DNA of 64,000 nt from an uncultured Eisenbergiella sp. (GCA_910585455.1 CAJUEL010000004.1:1-64000); one strand, 5' to 3'; positions 42,087 through 51,538 are shown, counted from the first letter of the stretch. Program-made: numbers and translations. The notes: a model not told the origin generated them from the sequence alone.

Positions 42087-44273
42087 CTATGCGCTCAAAA
42101 ACCGGTCCACAATCTGCTGCCGGTATTCCTTTGACAACGATGCGAAAAACGCGGAATACCCGGTCACGCGCACCACCAGATCCGGATAGGACGCGGGATC
42201 CTCATGGGCCGCCAGCAGCTTTTCTTTGGATACACAGTTCATATTGATCAGCGTGCCGCCCGCCTGCTCGTGGGCATGAATCAGCGCCACCAGCGCATCC
42301 ACACCGCCCCCGTTTTCCACCAGCCCGGTATCGATATCCAGATGCAGGGGTGCGGAATTGCCGTATCCCGCCTGGGTCAGCGCCACCGCGTTTGCCTTTA
42401 ACGCCGGTGAAAAGGTATCCACACCTCTCGCAAAGCCGGGATCCGGCTCCGAGGAGTGGGAAATCGGCTCTCCCGCGAATCTGCCGTTAGGGGTCGCCTC
42501 CAGCGTCCTTCCGTAGGCGTACACATCGCCGTGAGAGAACATGCCGGGCACCACCATCAGATGATGCTTCGGCGTGGGGGAACCCTTGCAAAGGGAAACA
42601 AAATAATCCCGGATCCGCACTGCCCATTCCTCCGCCATGCTCTCGGGCGAGCCAAACCGGCGGATATTTTTGAGCATCAGCCGTTCCCGCTCCGCGCCCT
42701 CATAGTTGGTCTGCAAAAGGGTAAACAGCCTGTCCCAGCTGATTTTTTCTTCTTCCACGACGCGCTGCTGGATCGCCGCAAAGGAATCCGCCACCGTCGC
42801 CAGGGCAATGCCGTCGATGTTTAAGTCCAGAATGTCCACACCGCCGTTGGAGCAGTTTAAGCCCCGTTCGATGGTTCCGTGCATGAACAGATTCAACACG
42901 ATTTCCGGCAGGTTTCTCTGCATGATCTCATAGTGACGGTCATAGCCCTTTTTGATGCAGTCCACCATCGTAGCGAGATGGGCGCAGAATCGCTCCCACA
43001 GCCGCTCCATGGAGCAGTTGCCGTCCTTTTGCAGATCGTCAAGCGCATAATGCAGGGCGACCGCCATGTTCACCCGGGTCACATCCTGCAGCGGATATTC
43101 CCGCCCGGGGATCGCCACCCAGTTACAGCCGCATTTGACCCGCATCCTGCCCAGCTCCACGGGGAAGCCGTTTTTCGCAAAACCCTCCGCAATGCCCTTT
43201 TCCAAAGAATAACACACTCCGTAGCCGTCTGCAATCGTATATTCCACCGCCCGGCGCAATAATGCCTCCGCTACGTCGGACTGTCCCTCAATGGGCGCAT
43301 GCACGCGGATCCCCAGATTTGTGGGGATGTGCAAAAGATGCATGGCATCCAGAATCACAAAGGACAGGCGGGAAGTCACCTCCCTGTCCCCCGCAGGCGT
43401 CAGTCCGCCGATCTGGGTGTAGTGGGTGTCGTTGAAAAACAGGCTCGCCAAAATCCAGACCGCTTCTTCCTCCGTCAGGGCTCCTGCAGCAATATCCCGC
43501 TCAAAGTAGTCCTCCAGAAGCGTGTCCAGCGCGCCCAGCGCGCCGCCCGCAAAATAGGTTCTGTCCACGGACTGGAAATGCGCCAGAAACTGCACCGCCT
43601 CCCGGAAGGTTTCGGGCGGTCTCTTTGTCAGCGCGAAATTTATTTTCGCGATTTCTTCATAATTTTTCTTCCGGAAGGGATCGCTTTCCTGCTCCGCCAG
43701 CTCCTCCGCCAGCTTCCCATGGGCCTCCACCCATTCCAGAATGCCCAGCGCCAGCTGTTCCTCGCCCTCGTAAAAATCCGGATCCGCAGGGCGGTTCTTT
43801 TTCCGGTAATGGCGTATCTTTTCAAGCAGCCCCTGCCAGCCCTCCGAAAGTCCGATCTCCATGTCCGGGCACAGATGGTTCATCGCGCCGAAGCCCGCCT
43901 GGGTGATGCGGTATTTTTTGATCGTTTCGGCCAGCTCCTTTGGTTTGTCCTCTTCTGCGATCCCCAGGGGAACAAAGCGGTCGAAGGTGCCCACCCAGCA
44001 GGTCGCAAGGGCGCTGTCAGGGTTGATGTATTTGGGCATTTCATTTAAGAAGCGGCGCAGATTTCTGCCGATCAGGGCGCAGCCGTGGACCTTGCCGTCG
44101 GGCGCGCATTCGGCTTTGAAGGTGAAATCTTCAAAGTCGATAAAGCCATGGTCATCGATGTCGATGGAGCCGTGGCGGGCGATCTTTTTGTCGTTGATCG
44201 CTAGCTTGCTGTCATGCAGACGCATGATGCGGTCTGTAACCGCCTGGGACATCACAACTTTTTCTGTGTTCAT
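42087..44273 (-). CDS. Glycyl radical enzyme of unassigned reaction
   Basis: A 728-residue member of the pyruvate formate-lyase-like family, strictly anaerobic and cytoplasmic. The C-terminal glycyl radical motif is RVTGYSAF, with the radical on G705. The thiyl-radical site reads KCGCNWVAIPG (C381, C383). Known dehydratase-type members have Gly-Cys-Val-Glu here, so the glutamate base is absent and replaced by Asn-Trp; PFL-type Cys-Cys is not present either. The reaction is therefore not predictable from named classes. Its activase lies 20 bases upstream. Neighbours are an ABC sugar transporter, an unrecognised hydrolase-like protein and GH38, suggesting that a sugar or sugar-linked aglycone is the substrate. 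I am sure of the superfamily, not of the chemistry. Confidence 0.88.
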   Translation of the reverse strand: MNTEKVVMSQAVTDRIMRLHDSKLAINDKKIARHGSIDIDDHGFIDFEDFTFKAECAPDGKVHGCALIGRNLRRFLNEMPKYINPDSALATCWVGTFDRFVPLGIAEEDKPKELAETIKKYRITQAGFGAMNHLCPDMEIGLSEGWQGLLEKIRHYRKKNRPADPDFYEGEEQLALGILEWVEAHGKLAEELAEQESDPFRKKNYEEIAKINFALTKRPPETFREAVQFLAHFQSVDRTYFAGGALGALDTLLEDYFERDIAAGALTEEEAVWILASLFFNDTHYTQIGGLTPAGDREVTSRLSFVILDAMHLLHIPTNLGIRVHAPIEGQSDVAEALLRRAVEYTIADGYGVCYSLEKGIAEGFAKNGFPVELGRMRVKCGCNWVAIPGREYPLQDVTRVNMAVALHYALDDLQKDGNCSMERLWERFCAHLATMVDCIKKGYDRHYEIMQRNLPEIVLNLFMHGTIERGLNCSNGGVDILDLNIDGIALATVADSFAAIQQRVVEEEKISWDRLFTLLQTNYEGAERERLMLKNIRRFGSPESMAEEWAVRIRDYFVSLCKGSPTPKHHLMVVPGMFSHGDVYAYGRTLEATPNGRFAGEPISHSSEPDPGFARGVDTFSPALKANAVALTQAGYGNSAPLHLDIDTGLVENGGGVDALVALIHAHEQAGGTLINMNCVSKEKLLAAHEDPASYPDLVVRVTGYSAFFASLSKEYRQQIVDRFLSA

Positions 44274-44293
44274 ATTTCCTCCATTCGTCCGGT

Positions 44294-45163
44294 TTACAGG
44301 AAACCGTATTTCTGTTTCAGTTGGGTTACGGTTTCTTTGGTTGGTGCGGTTACGTCCAGCAGGTCCTCCTCCTGCAGCGCGCGGTGTTTGGAGTTGCCGA
44401 GGCTGTGGTAGGGGAGGAGTTCAGCCTTTATCTGCGGCCAGGCGGATAAAAAGGCGGCTATCCCCTCTAATTCCTGGTCGTTATAGCCGGGAATGTAGGG
44501 GATGCGGACGAGGATATTGCTACCCGCTTCGGCAAGCTTTTTGAAGTTGTCGAGGATGCGTTCATTTCCTGCGCCGGTGCAGGCGCGGTGGACGTCAGGG
44601 TCCAGGGCCTTTAGGTCGTAAAGGAAGAGGTCGGTCAGGTCCTTTATGGTCTCAAAGGATTGCCAGGGAACGTTGCCCGCGGTGTCCACGGCGGTGTGGA
44701 TGCCGGACTGGCGGCACAAGGTCAAAAGCTCATGTAGGGCTTTTGGCTGCAGCATACATTCGCCGCCGGAGAAGGTAGCGCCGCCGCCGGACTGGTCGAA
44801 ATAAGCCTTGTTGCGCATAATTTCCCGGAAGATTTCTTCTGCGCTTTTTTCCTCGCCCACCCGCACCAGGGCGTCGGCGTAGCATTCCTCGCAGCAGAGG
44901 AAGCAATGGCTGCACTTTCCTTTGTCGATCCGGTGGACGCCCGCCGTGAAGCTGTGGGCGCCCATGGGACATTGCACTTCGCAGGCCCTGCAGCCGATGC
45001 ATTTTTCCGGATACCACAGGATTTCCGCCTCCGGGCGGATGGATTCCGGATTGTGGCACCATTTGCAATGCAGGCTGCAGCCCTTGAAAAAAACCACCGT
45101 CCGCACGCCGGGTCCATCGTGGACGGAAAAATGCTGTATGTTGAATATATTTGCGCCTTCCAT
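44294..45163 (-). CDS. Glycyl radical enzyme activase (radical SAM)
   Basis: This radical-SAM enzyme installs the glycyl radical on the adjacent enzyme. The SAM cluster motif is CSLHCKWC (C29, C33, C36 from the start used here). An inserted ferredoxin-like domain carries two more 4Fe-4S clusters (CIGCRACEVQC and CSHCFLCCEEC), as in activases of the non-PFL branch. GGGATFSGGECMLQP is the typical glycine-rich motif. An ATG two codons upstream (45169) touches the AGGGG site; the ATG at 45163 is better spaced. The pairing with the downstream enzyme is by adjacency and is the rule for this family. Confidence 0.93.
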   Translation of the reverse strand: MEGANIFNIQHFSVHDGPGVRTVVFFKGCSLHCKWCHNPESIRPEAEILWYPEKCIGCRACEVQCPMGAHSFTAGVHRIDKGKCSHCFLCCEECYADALVRVGEEKSAEEIFREIMRNKAYFDQSGGGATFSGGECMLQPKALHELLTLCRQSGIHTAVDTAGNVPWQSFETIKDLTDLFLYDLKALDPDVHRACTGAGNERILDNFKKLAEAGSNILVRIPYIPGYNDQELEGIAAFLSAWPQIKAELLPYHSLGNSKHRALQEEDLLDVTAPTKETVTQLKQKYGFL

Positions 45164-45210
45164 AGTCATCCCCTTGTCGCCGTTTTGCGGCGACTCAAAT
45201 CAGAATGAAG

Positions 45211-45240
45211 GTTACTATTCAGACGTGTCTGAATCGTAAC
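45211..45240. repeat. 30-bp palindromic repeat, TATTCAGAC sub-type
   Basis: Half-sites GTTACTATTCAGAC and GTCTGAATCGTAAC form a near-perfect dyad. It lies ten bases after the stop codon of the gene at 45251-47521 and upstream of the activase, the same stop-proximal position as other copies. It would sit inside the operon transcript. Confidence 0.85.
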
Positions 45241-45250
45241 GAATGAATTT

Positions 45251-47521
45251 CTAAAACCGGCACGTCACTTCCACCGCTTTTGCCTGGCTGTCATAGCCAA
45301 CAAGCAGCGTCCGGGTTGTCTCATCCCATTCCATGGAGACCTCTGTCATGCTGCCGTCCTCCGCTTTGGCGCTCACCTGCGTGACGGCCCTGGGCAGGCG
45401 CACTCTGGTGAAGGCTTTGATCTTATCCGCGGTTTTTAAGCGCAGGTCCAGTCCGTCCCTGGTCAACGCAGCGCTCTCCACTCTGGCGGAGGTGCCGATG
45501 ACGCGGAACTCCTCGTCTTCAATGACAGAAAAGTCAAAGAGAAGGGCAGATTCGTCCGGCGCGATTTCCTTATGGGTGATGATCCGGTAATCGTTTTCCA
45601 GCATATCGGCGAAAAGCCCGTCAAAGGTTTTCTTTTCCTCCGTCACGCTCTCATCCATAACTGCGGAAATGATATAAGGTCCGCGGTGCAGCGTCAGATC
45701 GTTGCGATACTGCCAGTCGATGGACTCTGCCGCCAGCGCATCCTTTACGAGCCTGCGGTAGCTGTCCGCCAGCGCTGCTTCCAGACAAATCCGTGCGGGA
45801 ACCATATTCCAGACGATGATCCTGCCCTGATCCACCGGGTAGCTGCCGTCTTTTAAATCGCGGGAAAGTCCCGCCATTTCGAACAGGTGCTGCGCCGGAT
45901 TGTCATAGCCGGACTGCCGCCACCAGGAGCTGATCTGATGGAAGGGATCGCTGCCGTCTCCGATATAGAGCAGCGTGCCGCCCTTTTTCACCCAGGAAAT
46001 GAGGGCGGTGTTCACATCGGGCGCTTCCGGCTTGATGTATTCGTAGCTCAGCACGGCAAAGCTGATGTCATCCAGATACCCCGCAAAGCGGCGCACATTG
46101 TCAAGCTGCACCGGCTTGATGGGGAGCCCGTATTTTAGCAGGGGCATCGCCATACCGAAAAACTGAGGGAACGCGGCGCTCTGGATGAAATCCAGCATCA
46201 TGGAATCGTCTTCTCCGATTTCCTTCATGAGCTGCGACGCCGCTTCCTCGTCCACCGCTTTTCCGCTGTTTTTGTGCAGCGCCGCCCGGAAGCGCTCCTC
46301 GATCGGCTCGCCCGTCACGATGCCGTCCGGGAAGGTTCTCTGGAACAGGCCGCTGTCGGACATGAACACGCCGATATTCTCCTTGACGCCCTCGAAGAAA
46401 AATCCGGGCTGCTCCATATCGCCGAACAGCTGGAACATGCTGGACAACAGGGTCGCATAGCTTTGGGGAATCGGCTTTGACTCCTCCGTGGTAAAGCTGG
46501 TTTCAATCTTTTCCGCAATTCTGGGCTGTACCCTGGGATAACAGCCTTCAAAAACCCGGTGGGGCCAGGGACAGATTTCATAGTGCCAGATATGAGGATG
46601 CAGCAGGGACGCCGTCGCTGTCTTCACATAGTTGTAACGGTAATTGTCCCAGGTATAGCTGGGCAAATCCTCGATCGGGTCGTTTAAAAACCACATCCTG
46701 CGCCCGGTTCCCTTCACCAGCTCCTGCATCACGCCGTACTCCAGATACGCCGTTTCAAAGGTTCTTTCCTTGTAAAAGCCGTTATAGACGTTCGCCTCTC
46801 TGCTGGTTCCGGTCCAGATCTGCGCGATGTAACCATCCACCGCGGGAAGATTGATGAGCGCCGCCTCCGGACTCATGATTTTCCACTGGGTGTAATTTAA
46901 CAGACTGTGGGTGGGCACGTAAAAGCGCAGGTCCTTCTGATATTTCACCTTCGCGTATTCCTTGAGCGCCGCGCTCACCCGATCGATGGTGCGGCAGTAC
47001 AGGTATGCCTTGAGCTTCGCGGATTTATACCGGACGTCCAGATCCTCATGCTGGGGCCTCCAGGGCTCCCGGTAATACACCTCATATTCCCGTTTGAACG
47101 CTTCGGAATAACCGCTCCTGTCCCAGAATTCCGGCTCCTCCACATGAATCGCCTCCACGCCCATGTCCACGGCGATTTTCATGCGTTCCGTCAGATATTC
47201 CGAAAAGGAAACCGTGGGCACCATATAGGGCACGGTGGGATTGTGCACCACATCCTTGCCGCTTCTTTCCACCTGTCCTTCGTCCCAATGCTTCCTGCCG
47301 TCCCATTTTCCGTCCAGATAGTCCTGATACTCGCCCCAGGCGATGCCCGTCATCAGATGGATCACATATCCCTTTTCCCGGTACTGCCGGATGCGCTCGG
47401 GCATCGTATCGTCGATGCCATAGACCATGACGAAATCGCAGCCCAAATCAACGGAAGGGCGAAATTCTCCTCCCGCCTGATAGCCGGTCAGCTCTTCTGT
47501 CTTTTCTCTGATATATGCCAT
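45251..47521 (-). CDS. Unrecognised TIM-barrel-like enzyme, probable glycosidase or phosphorylase
   Basis: A 756-residue cytoplasmic protein that I cannot assign to a family. The first ~400 residues alternate like a TIM barrel and include acidic segments such as AIHVEEPEFWDRSGYSEAF and RMWFLNDPIEDLPSYTWDNY. A Rossmann-like middle part (AVLSYEYIKPEAPDVNTALI, GGTLLYIGDGSDPFHQISSW) and a beta-rich C-terminus follow. This three-part order resembles GH42 or GH112 enzymes, but no catalytic motif was confirmed. A longer frame starts at 47578; GGAGGGG before the ATG at 47521 favours the shorter form. It is the first enzyme gene after the binding protein in the operon, so it probably acts on the imported compound. 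Confidence 0.6.
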   Translation of the reverse strand: MAYIREKTEELTGYQAGGEFRPSVDLGCDFVMVYGIDDTMPERIRQYREKGYVIHLMTGIAWGEYQDYLDGKWDGRKHWDEGQVERSGKDVVHNPTVPYMVPTVSFSEYLTERMKIAVDMGVEAIHVEEPEFWDRSGYSEAFKREYEVYYREPWRPQHEDLDVRYKSAKLKAYLYCRTIDRVSAALKEYAKVKYQKDLRFYVPTHSLLNYTQWKIMSPEAALINLPAVDGYIAQIWTGTSREANVYNGFYKERTFETAYLEYGVMQELVKGTGRRMWFLNDPIEDLPSYTWDNYRYNYVKTATASLLHPHIWHYEICPWPHRVFEGCYPRVQPRIAEKIETSFTTEESKPIPQSYATLLSSMFQLFGDMEQPGFFFEGVKENIGVFMSDSGLFQRTFPDGIVTGEPIEERFRAALHKNSGKAVDEEAASQLMKEIGEDDSMMLDFIQSAAFPQFFGMAMPLLKYGLPIKPVQLDNVRRFAGYLDDISFAVLSYEYIKPEAPDVNTALISWVKKGGTLLYIGDGSDPFHQISSWWRQSGYDNPAQHLFEMAGLSRDLKDGSYPVDQGRIIVWNMVPARICLEAALADSYRRLVKDALAAESIDWQYRNDLTLHRGPYIISAVMDESVTEEKKTFDGLFADMLENDYRIITHKEIAPDESALLFDFSVIEDEEFRVIGTSARVESAALTRDGLDLRLKTADKIKAFTRVRLPRAVTQVSAKAEDGSMTEVSMEWDETTRTLLVGYDSQAKAVEVTCRF

Positions 47522-47625
47522 GATTTCATTCCCCTCCAAATCCTGTAGGTATAAAAAGAGGGCGACCTTAATATGCATCCATGCAATTTAAGATTCACCC
47601 TCGTTTTTCAAAAGTTCCACGTCCT

Positions 47626-47650
47626 TCCTGCGGCGTATGCCGCCGCAGGA
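47626..47650. other. Intercistronic stem-loop after the binding-protein gene
   Basis: A perfect ten-base stem (TCCTGCGGCG and its complement, five-base loop) lies 25 bases after the binding-protein stop codon and before the next gene of the operon. There is no T-tract. Such hairpins often stabilise or partly terminate the transcript so that the binding protein is made in excess over downstream enzymes. Confidence 0.6.
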
Positions 47651-47674
47651 TATCCGTTTATGTTTGCTTTGAAA

Positions 47675-49486
47675 TTAATATGCGAAGTCGTCTCTGGTCT
47701 TGGAAACCTCGGTCATGTAATCCAGGAACGCCTGCATCTTGCCACCGTCGTTGGTCATCAGATACTCCTGATAATCCTCCAGAATGGCTCTCGCCTCATC
47801 CTCGGTGTCAGCAAAGTAAGCGCGCTGTGTATACTCGGTTTCCTTGCTGTCATCAAACGCCCACTCTGCGAACTCATCATAACCCTCAAAACCGTTCGCC
47901 ATCGCGTCGATCGCATAACCAGGCAGAATTTCTACCGGTCTCTGCTTTCTGTAATCTGCAAGATACGGATCAACCGCATCCGCCTCAAACGGGCCGGATT
48001 CGCCAAACCACTTGGTGTTCTTCTTTGCCACATAGGTTCTGCCTGCCATGTAGTTAATGCCTCTCGCGCGCAGCTCTTCCTTAACGCCTTCGGAATCCGT
48101 TCTATATCTCTCTGTCAGATCAGCATTCATTCTGGGCTGACCTTCTTCGTTGAGCTCATAGGTATCGCCTTCAAAGCCATAGCAGATCAGTCTTGTGCCT
48201 TCCTTGCTGTTCACATAATCCAGCCAGGTCAGAGCAGCGTCGATGTTAGAGCAGGTGGTCGGGAAGAAGATAACGGGAGAACCGCTTCTGCCTTCGGATT
48301 CCACCTGAACAAGCGGGGAACCATCCTGATACTGTAACGGTCCAACCGGCACATATCTCATTTCCGGATGCGCTTCATATAAACCTGTCTGCTTGGTAGC
48401 GTCGATTGTCATACCATACTGTGCGCAGGTGAACAGAGCCGTACCGTTACCGGCCTTCTCCTTACCGCGGTCATCAGACTGGGTGAAGCACTCTTTGTCA
48501 AGAAGACCTTCTTTTACCATTCTCCACAGGAACAGATTCTTGTCAATCCAGTTTTCATTTAACTTGCCAAGCGTCACATTGCCGTTTTCATCCAGCTCAT
48601 AGCTGGTCAGCTTCTTCTGATCAAAGCTTGCAGCATAGTCGCCATAGCTCCAGCCATTGTGATAGGTGGTAGCCACGATACAGTCATTTCCGTTTACATC
48701 CTTAAAGCCATAATCTCTTGCCTGCACCATGAAATCAAACAGCTCCTGAGAGGTTTTGATGGAAGCAGGATCCACATTCAGGGTCTTCGCCACGTCTTCA
48801 CGGACGAATACGCCGTATGCCCAGACAGCCTTATCTTCGATACTTCCGGAAACCTCCGTAGGAAGCACGTATCTGGCGCCGTTATTTTCGGGGGGCTCAA
48901 TGTCGTTTTCCAGATACTTGGTGCTGATCACGCCGATCTCATAAGCATCCGCAATGCTCGGATAGTTGGGAACCAGATTCTTGATATCGATCAATCTGCC
49001 TTCCTGACCAGCCTTCTTGATAACAGCAGTCTCACCGCCATTGCCGCCCCAGAAAGGCGCGTTGATCATATCGGGCATATCGCCGGAAGCGAACATCATG
49101 TTCAGCTTTTCGGTCTCGCTCATGTTGATGCCTTCAAATTCCACGGTAACGCCGATCTTTTCACGGATCGCGGCCGCCACCTCGTTGTTGTACTGATCGT
49201 CAGCCGTCTTGAAGCCGCCATTCCAGCAGATCAGCATGTTGAGCCGCACATCGTCAAACTTCTTGTACTTGTTGCCGTCCTCGTCCACATAATAATCGCC
49301 GTCGGCTTCCGCTTCCGCACCGCTGTTGTCCGCCGCACCGTCATTGGATGCCGCATCCTCATTGGTTGCAGGGGCGGGGGTTGATGCGGGCGTGTCGCTG
49401 CCGGCATTGCTGTTGCCGCAGCCCGCCATCGTGCCTGCTACCATGGCAGCGGCAAGCATCAGAGATAACGCTTTTTTCTTCATCAT
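47675..49486 (-). CDS. ABC transporter substrate-binding lipoprotein (LplA/YtcQ type)
   Basis: A 603-residue extracellular binding lipoprotein. The signal peptide ends in a lipobox with cysteine 23 (TMAGC), then a low-complexity acidic linker. The binding domain begins DVRLNMLICWNGGFKTADD and contains many tryptophans and acidic residues suited to oligosaccharide binding. A longer frame from 49531 lacks support; AGGAGG lies directly before the paired ATG codons at 49486 and 49483. It is the third gene of the operon after two permeases, and no ATPase is encoded here. The ligand is unknown, presumably the compound processed by the downstream enzymes. Confidence 0.9.
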   Translation of the reverse strand: MMKKKALSLMLAAAMVAGTMAGCGNSNAGSDTPASTPAPATNEDAASNDGAADNSGAEAEADGDYYVDEDGNKYKKFDDVRLNMLICWNGGFKTADDQYNNEVAAAIREKIGVTVEFEGINMSETEKLNMMFASGDMPDMINAPFWGGNGGETAVIKKAGQEGRLIDIKNLVPNYPSIADAYEIGVISTKYLENDIEPPENNGARYVLPTEVSGSIEDKAVWAYGVFVREDVAKTLNVDPASIKTSQELFDFMVQARDYGFKDVNGNDCIVATTYHNGWSYGDYAASFDQKKLTSYELDENGNVTLGKLNENWIDKNLFLWRMVKEGLLDKECFTQSDDRGKEKAGNGTALFTCAQYGMTIDATKQTGLYEAHPEMRYVPVGPLQYQDGSPLVQVESEGRSGSPVIFFPTTCSNIDAALTWLDYVNSKEGTRLICYGFEGDTYELNEEGQPRMNADLTERYRTDSEGVKEELRARGINYMAGRTYVAKKNTKWFGESGPFEADAVDPYLADYRKQRPVEILPGYAIDAMANGFEGYDEFAEWAFDDSKETEYTQRAYFADTEDEARAILEDYQEYLMTNDGGKMQAFLDYMTEVSKTRDDFAY

Positions 49487-49578
49487 AATTCCTCCTTGAT
49501 TTGATTGGTTTGTATGAAGTTGTAAAACCATCTATTTCGGGTAAAAGAAATCCGTGCGCCCCACAAAGGGACTCTACA

Positions 49579-50463
49579 TCAGCCTTTTACTGATCCGACC
49601 ATAACGCCCTTCACATAATATTTCTGCAGGAAGGGATATACTACGACGATGGGCATCGTCAGAATCATAACGAACGCCATCTGTAAGGACTGGGACGTAT
49701 AGGTGGTCATAGCCGCCGATGCCGTTTCCTGCCCTACCTTCACCTGGGAGCCTGCAGAGGCCTCTGCCAGAATTCTCTGCAGCACCGTCGCCGCAGGATA
49801 CAGAGCAGCCTTACTCTGATAGTAAGCCGCTGTAAACCAGTCGTTCCATTTGCCTACGCCGATGAACAGCGCCAGCGTGGCAAGGATCGGCTTGGAAAGC
49901 GGAATGTAAATCCGGGTCATGATCGTCCACTCGCTCGCCCCGTCCAGCTGCGCCGATTCCCGCAGCTCATAGGGAATGCCGGCAAAATTCGTTCGCAGCA
50001 GGACAAAATTGTAAAAACTGTAAACCGACGGTATGACATATAACCAGAAGCTGCTGGTCAGTCCCATGCTCCGCAGCACCATATAGTAAGGCACGATACC
50101 GCCGCCAAACAGCGTGGTAAAATACCAGAAGAAGTTCAAAAACGTCCTTCCCGGCAGGGTCTTGACACACATCGCGTATGCCGCCAGCGCCGTGAACAAA
50201 AGTCCCACCACCAGGATAATCAGCGTTGCCGCGACAGAAATCTGCAGGGAAGGTCCGATACGGTCGTCCGCAAATGCCTTCGCGTAGTTCTCCAGCGTGA
50301 ACTCTCTGGGGAACAGCCATACGCCGCCGCGCATGAAATCACGCCCCGTATTGAGGGAGGCGATCAACACGTACCAGAAGGGGTAAAAGGTTACAAGACC
50401 CAAAAGCCCCAGAAAGGTATAATTAAATACTTTGAAAATTTTCTGTCCTTTTGTCTCTCTCAT
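49579..50463 (-). CDS. ABC sugar permease, YtcP type
   Basis: A membrane subunit of 294 residues with six predicted helices, the EAA loop ELRESAQLDGASEWTIMTR and the YtcP-type ending PFLQKYYVKGVMVGSVKG. It follows its partner permease by 15 bases. GGAGGG precedes the ATG. Confidence 0.92.
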   Translation of the reverse strand: MRETKGQKIFKVFNYTFLGLLGLVTFYPFWYVLIASLNTGRDFMRGGVWLFPREFTLENYAKAFADDRIGPSLQISVAATLIILVVGLLFTALAAYAMCVKTLPGRTFLNFFWYFTTLFGGGIVPYYMVLRSMGLTSSFWLYVIPSVYSFYNFVLLRTNFAGIPYELRESAQLDGASEWTIMTRIYIPLSKPILATLALFIGVGKWNDWFTAAYYQSKAALYPAATVLQRILAEASAGSQVKVGQETASAAMTTYTSQSLQMAFVMILTMPIVVVYPFLQKYYVKGVMVGSVKG

Positions 50464-50478
50464 CGTTTCCCTCCTTCT

Positions 50479-51438
50479 TTACCACAGACCGACTTCCGCG
50501 TATTTCTGCGTCAGGAAGTTCGTCAAGGTTACCATTGCCAGCGATATGACCGACTTCACCAGACCGATTGCGGTCGCATATTCAAACTTGCCGTATTTAA
50601 TACCGGTCTGTAACACATATGTATCCAGCACCTGGGAAATCGGCAGGTTGGCAGGCTGCTGCAGCAGAAGGAGCTGATCCATATCCGCGCTCAGGATGCC
50701 GCCCATGCGCATGATGAACATGATGCCGATGGTGGCAGCGATGCCCGGCAGGGTGACGTGCCAGGTACACTGCCAGCGGTTGGCGCCGTCGATGGTCGCC
50801 GCTTCATACAGCCCCTGATCCACGCCCGTAATCGCGGAAAGGAATACGATGGAGCTCCAGCCTACGTTCTTCCACATATCAGAGAAAATAACCAGCGGAT
50901 AAAATGCGGATCTCTCACCCATCACGAAGATAGCTTCCAGTCCCATGGATTTGCGGATATCATTGTAAAGACCGCCGTAGGGGCTGAAAATCGCCGTCAG
51001 CAATGTTACCACAACCGCCCAGGATACAAAGTTGGGCAGATAGCTCATGGTCTGCACCAGGCTCTTAAACTTCTTCGCCCGCACCTCGTTTAACAAAAGT
51101 GCCAGGATAATCGGCGCCGGGAAGCAGATCGCGATTTTCAAAAGGCTGATGATCAGCGTGTTCTTCGTCGTCGTCCAGAATTCGGGGGAAGTCATGAAAT
51201 TGCGGAAATGCTTCAGCCCCGCCCATTCGCTTCCGAAAATGCCCAGATCAAACCGGTAATTCTTGAATGCCAGCACGATGCCAGTCATCGGCGCGTAACA
51301 GAAAATCAACAGCCACACCACGCAGGGTACCATGAACAGATACAGCATTCTGTGCTTCCAGATTTCAGTCATCAATCTTTTCCTGTTGTGCGCTTTTTGT
51401 TCCGGAGTCAGCACCACTCCTGTGTTTTTCCCACCCAT
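50479..51438 (-). CDS. ABC sugar permease, LplB type
   Basis: The first gene of the glycyl-radical operon encodes a 319-residue membrane subunit. The first helix is MLYLFMVPCVVWLLIFCYAP and the EAA loop is GLYEAATIDGANRWQCTWHV. A GTG codon at 51447 could start a form three residues longer; AAAGG placed before the ATG at 51438 favours the shorter one. Short repeats that may be operator sites lie about 30-50 bases upstream. Confidence 0.9.
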   Translation of the reverse strand: MGGKNTGVVLTPEQKAHNRKRLMTEIWKHRMLYLFMVPCVVWLLIFCYAPMTGIVLAFKNYRFDLGIFGSEWAGLKHFRNFMTSPEFWTTTKNTLIISLLKIAICFPAPIILALLLNEVRAKKFKSLVQTMSYLPNFVSWAVVVTLLTAIFSPYGGLYNDIRKSMGLEAIFVMGERSAFYPLVIFSDMWKNVGWSSIVFLSAITGVDQGLYEAATIDGANRWQCTWHVTLPGIAATIGIMFIMRMGGILSADMDQLLLLQQPANLPISQVLDTYVLQTGIKYGKFEYATAIGLVKSVISLAMVTLTNFLTQKYAEVGLW

Positions 51439-51466
51439 ACAGTCCACCTTTCTCTCGTTTTGTCAT

Positions 51467-51489
51467 ATTTGCTATGCGCTATTTGTTAT
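51467..51489 (-). promoter_or_regulatory. Candidate operator: ATAGCAAAT and ATAACAAAT
   Basis: On the minus strand ATAACAAAT (51481-51489) and ATAGCAAAT (51467-51475) are spaced 14 bases apart, in the leader of the transporter operon. The same nonamer occurs twice in tandem near the regulator promoter (51641-51658), which suggests a shared binding protein, most simply the adjacent GntR/LacI-type regulator. Confidence 0.45.
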
Positions 51490-51538
51490 GCTGTCAAATT
51501 CCCATTTTGCCGAAGCGCACCGCATTTCATTTAATGTT

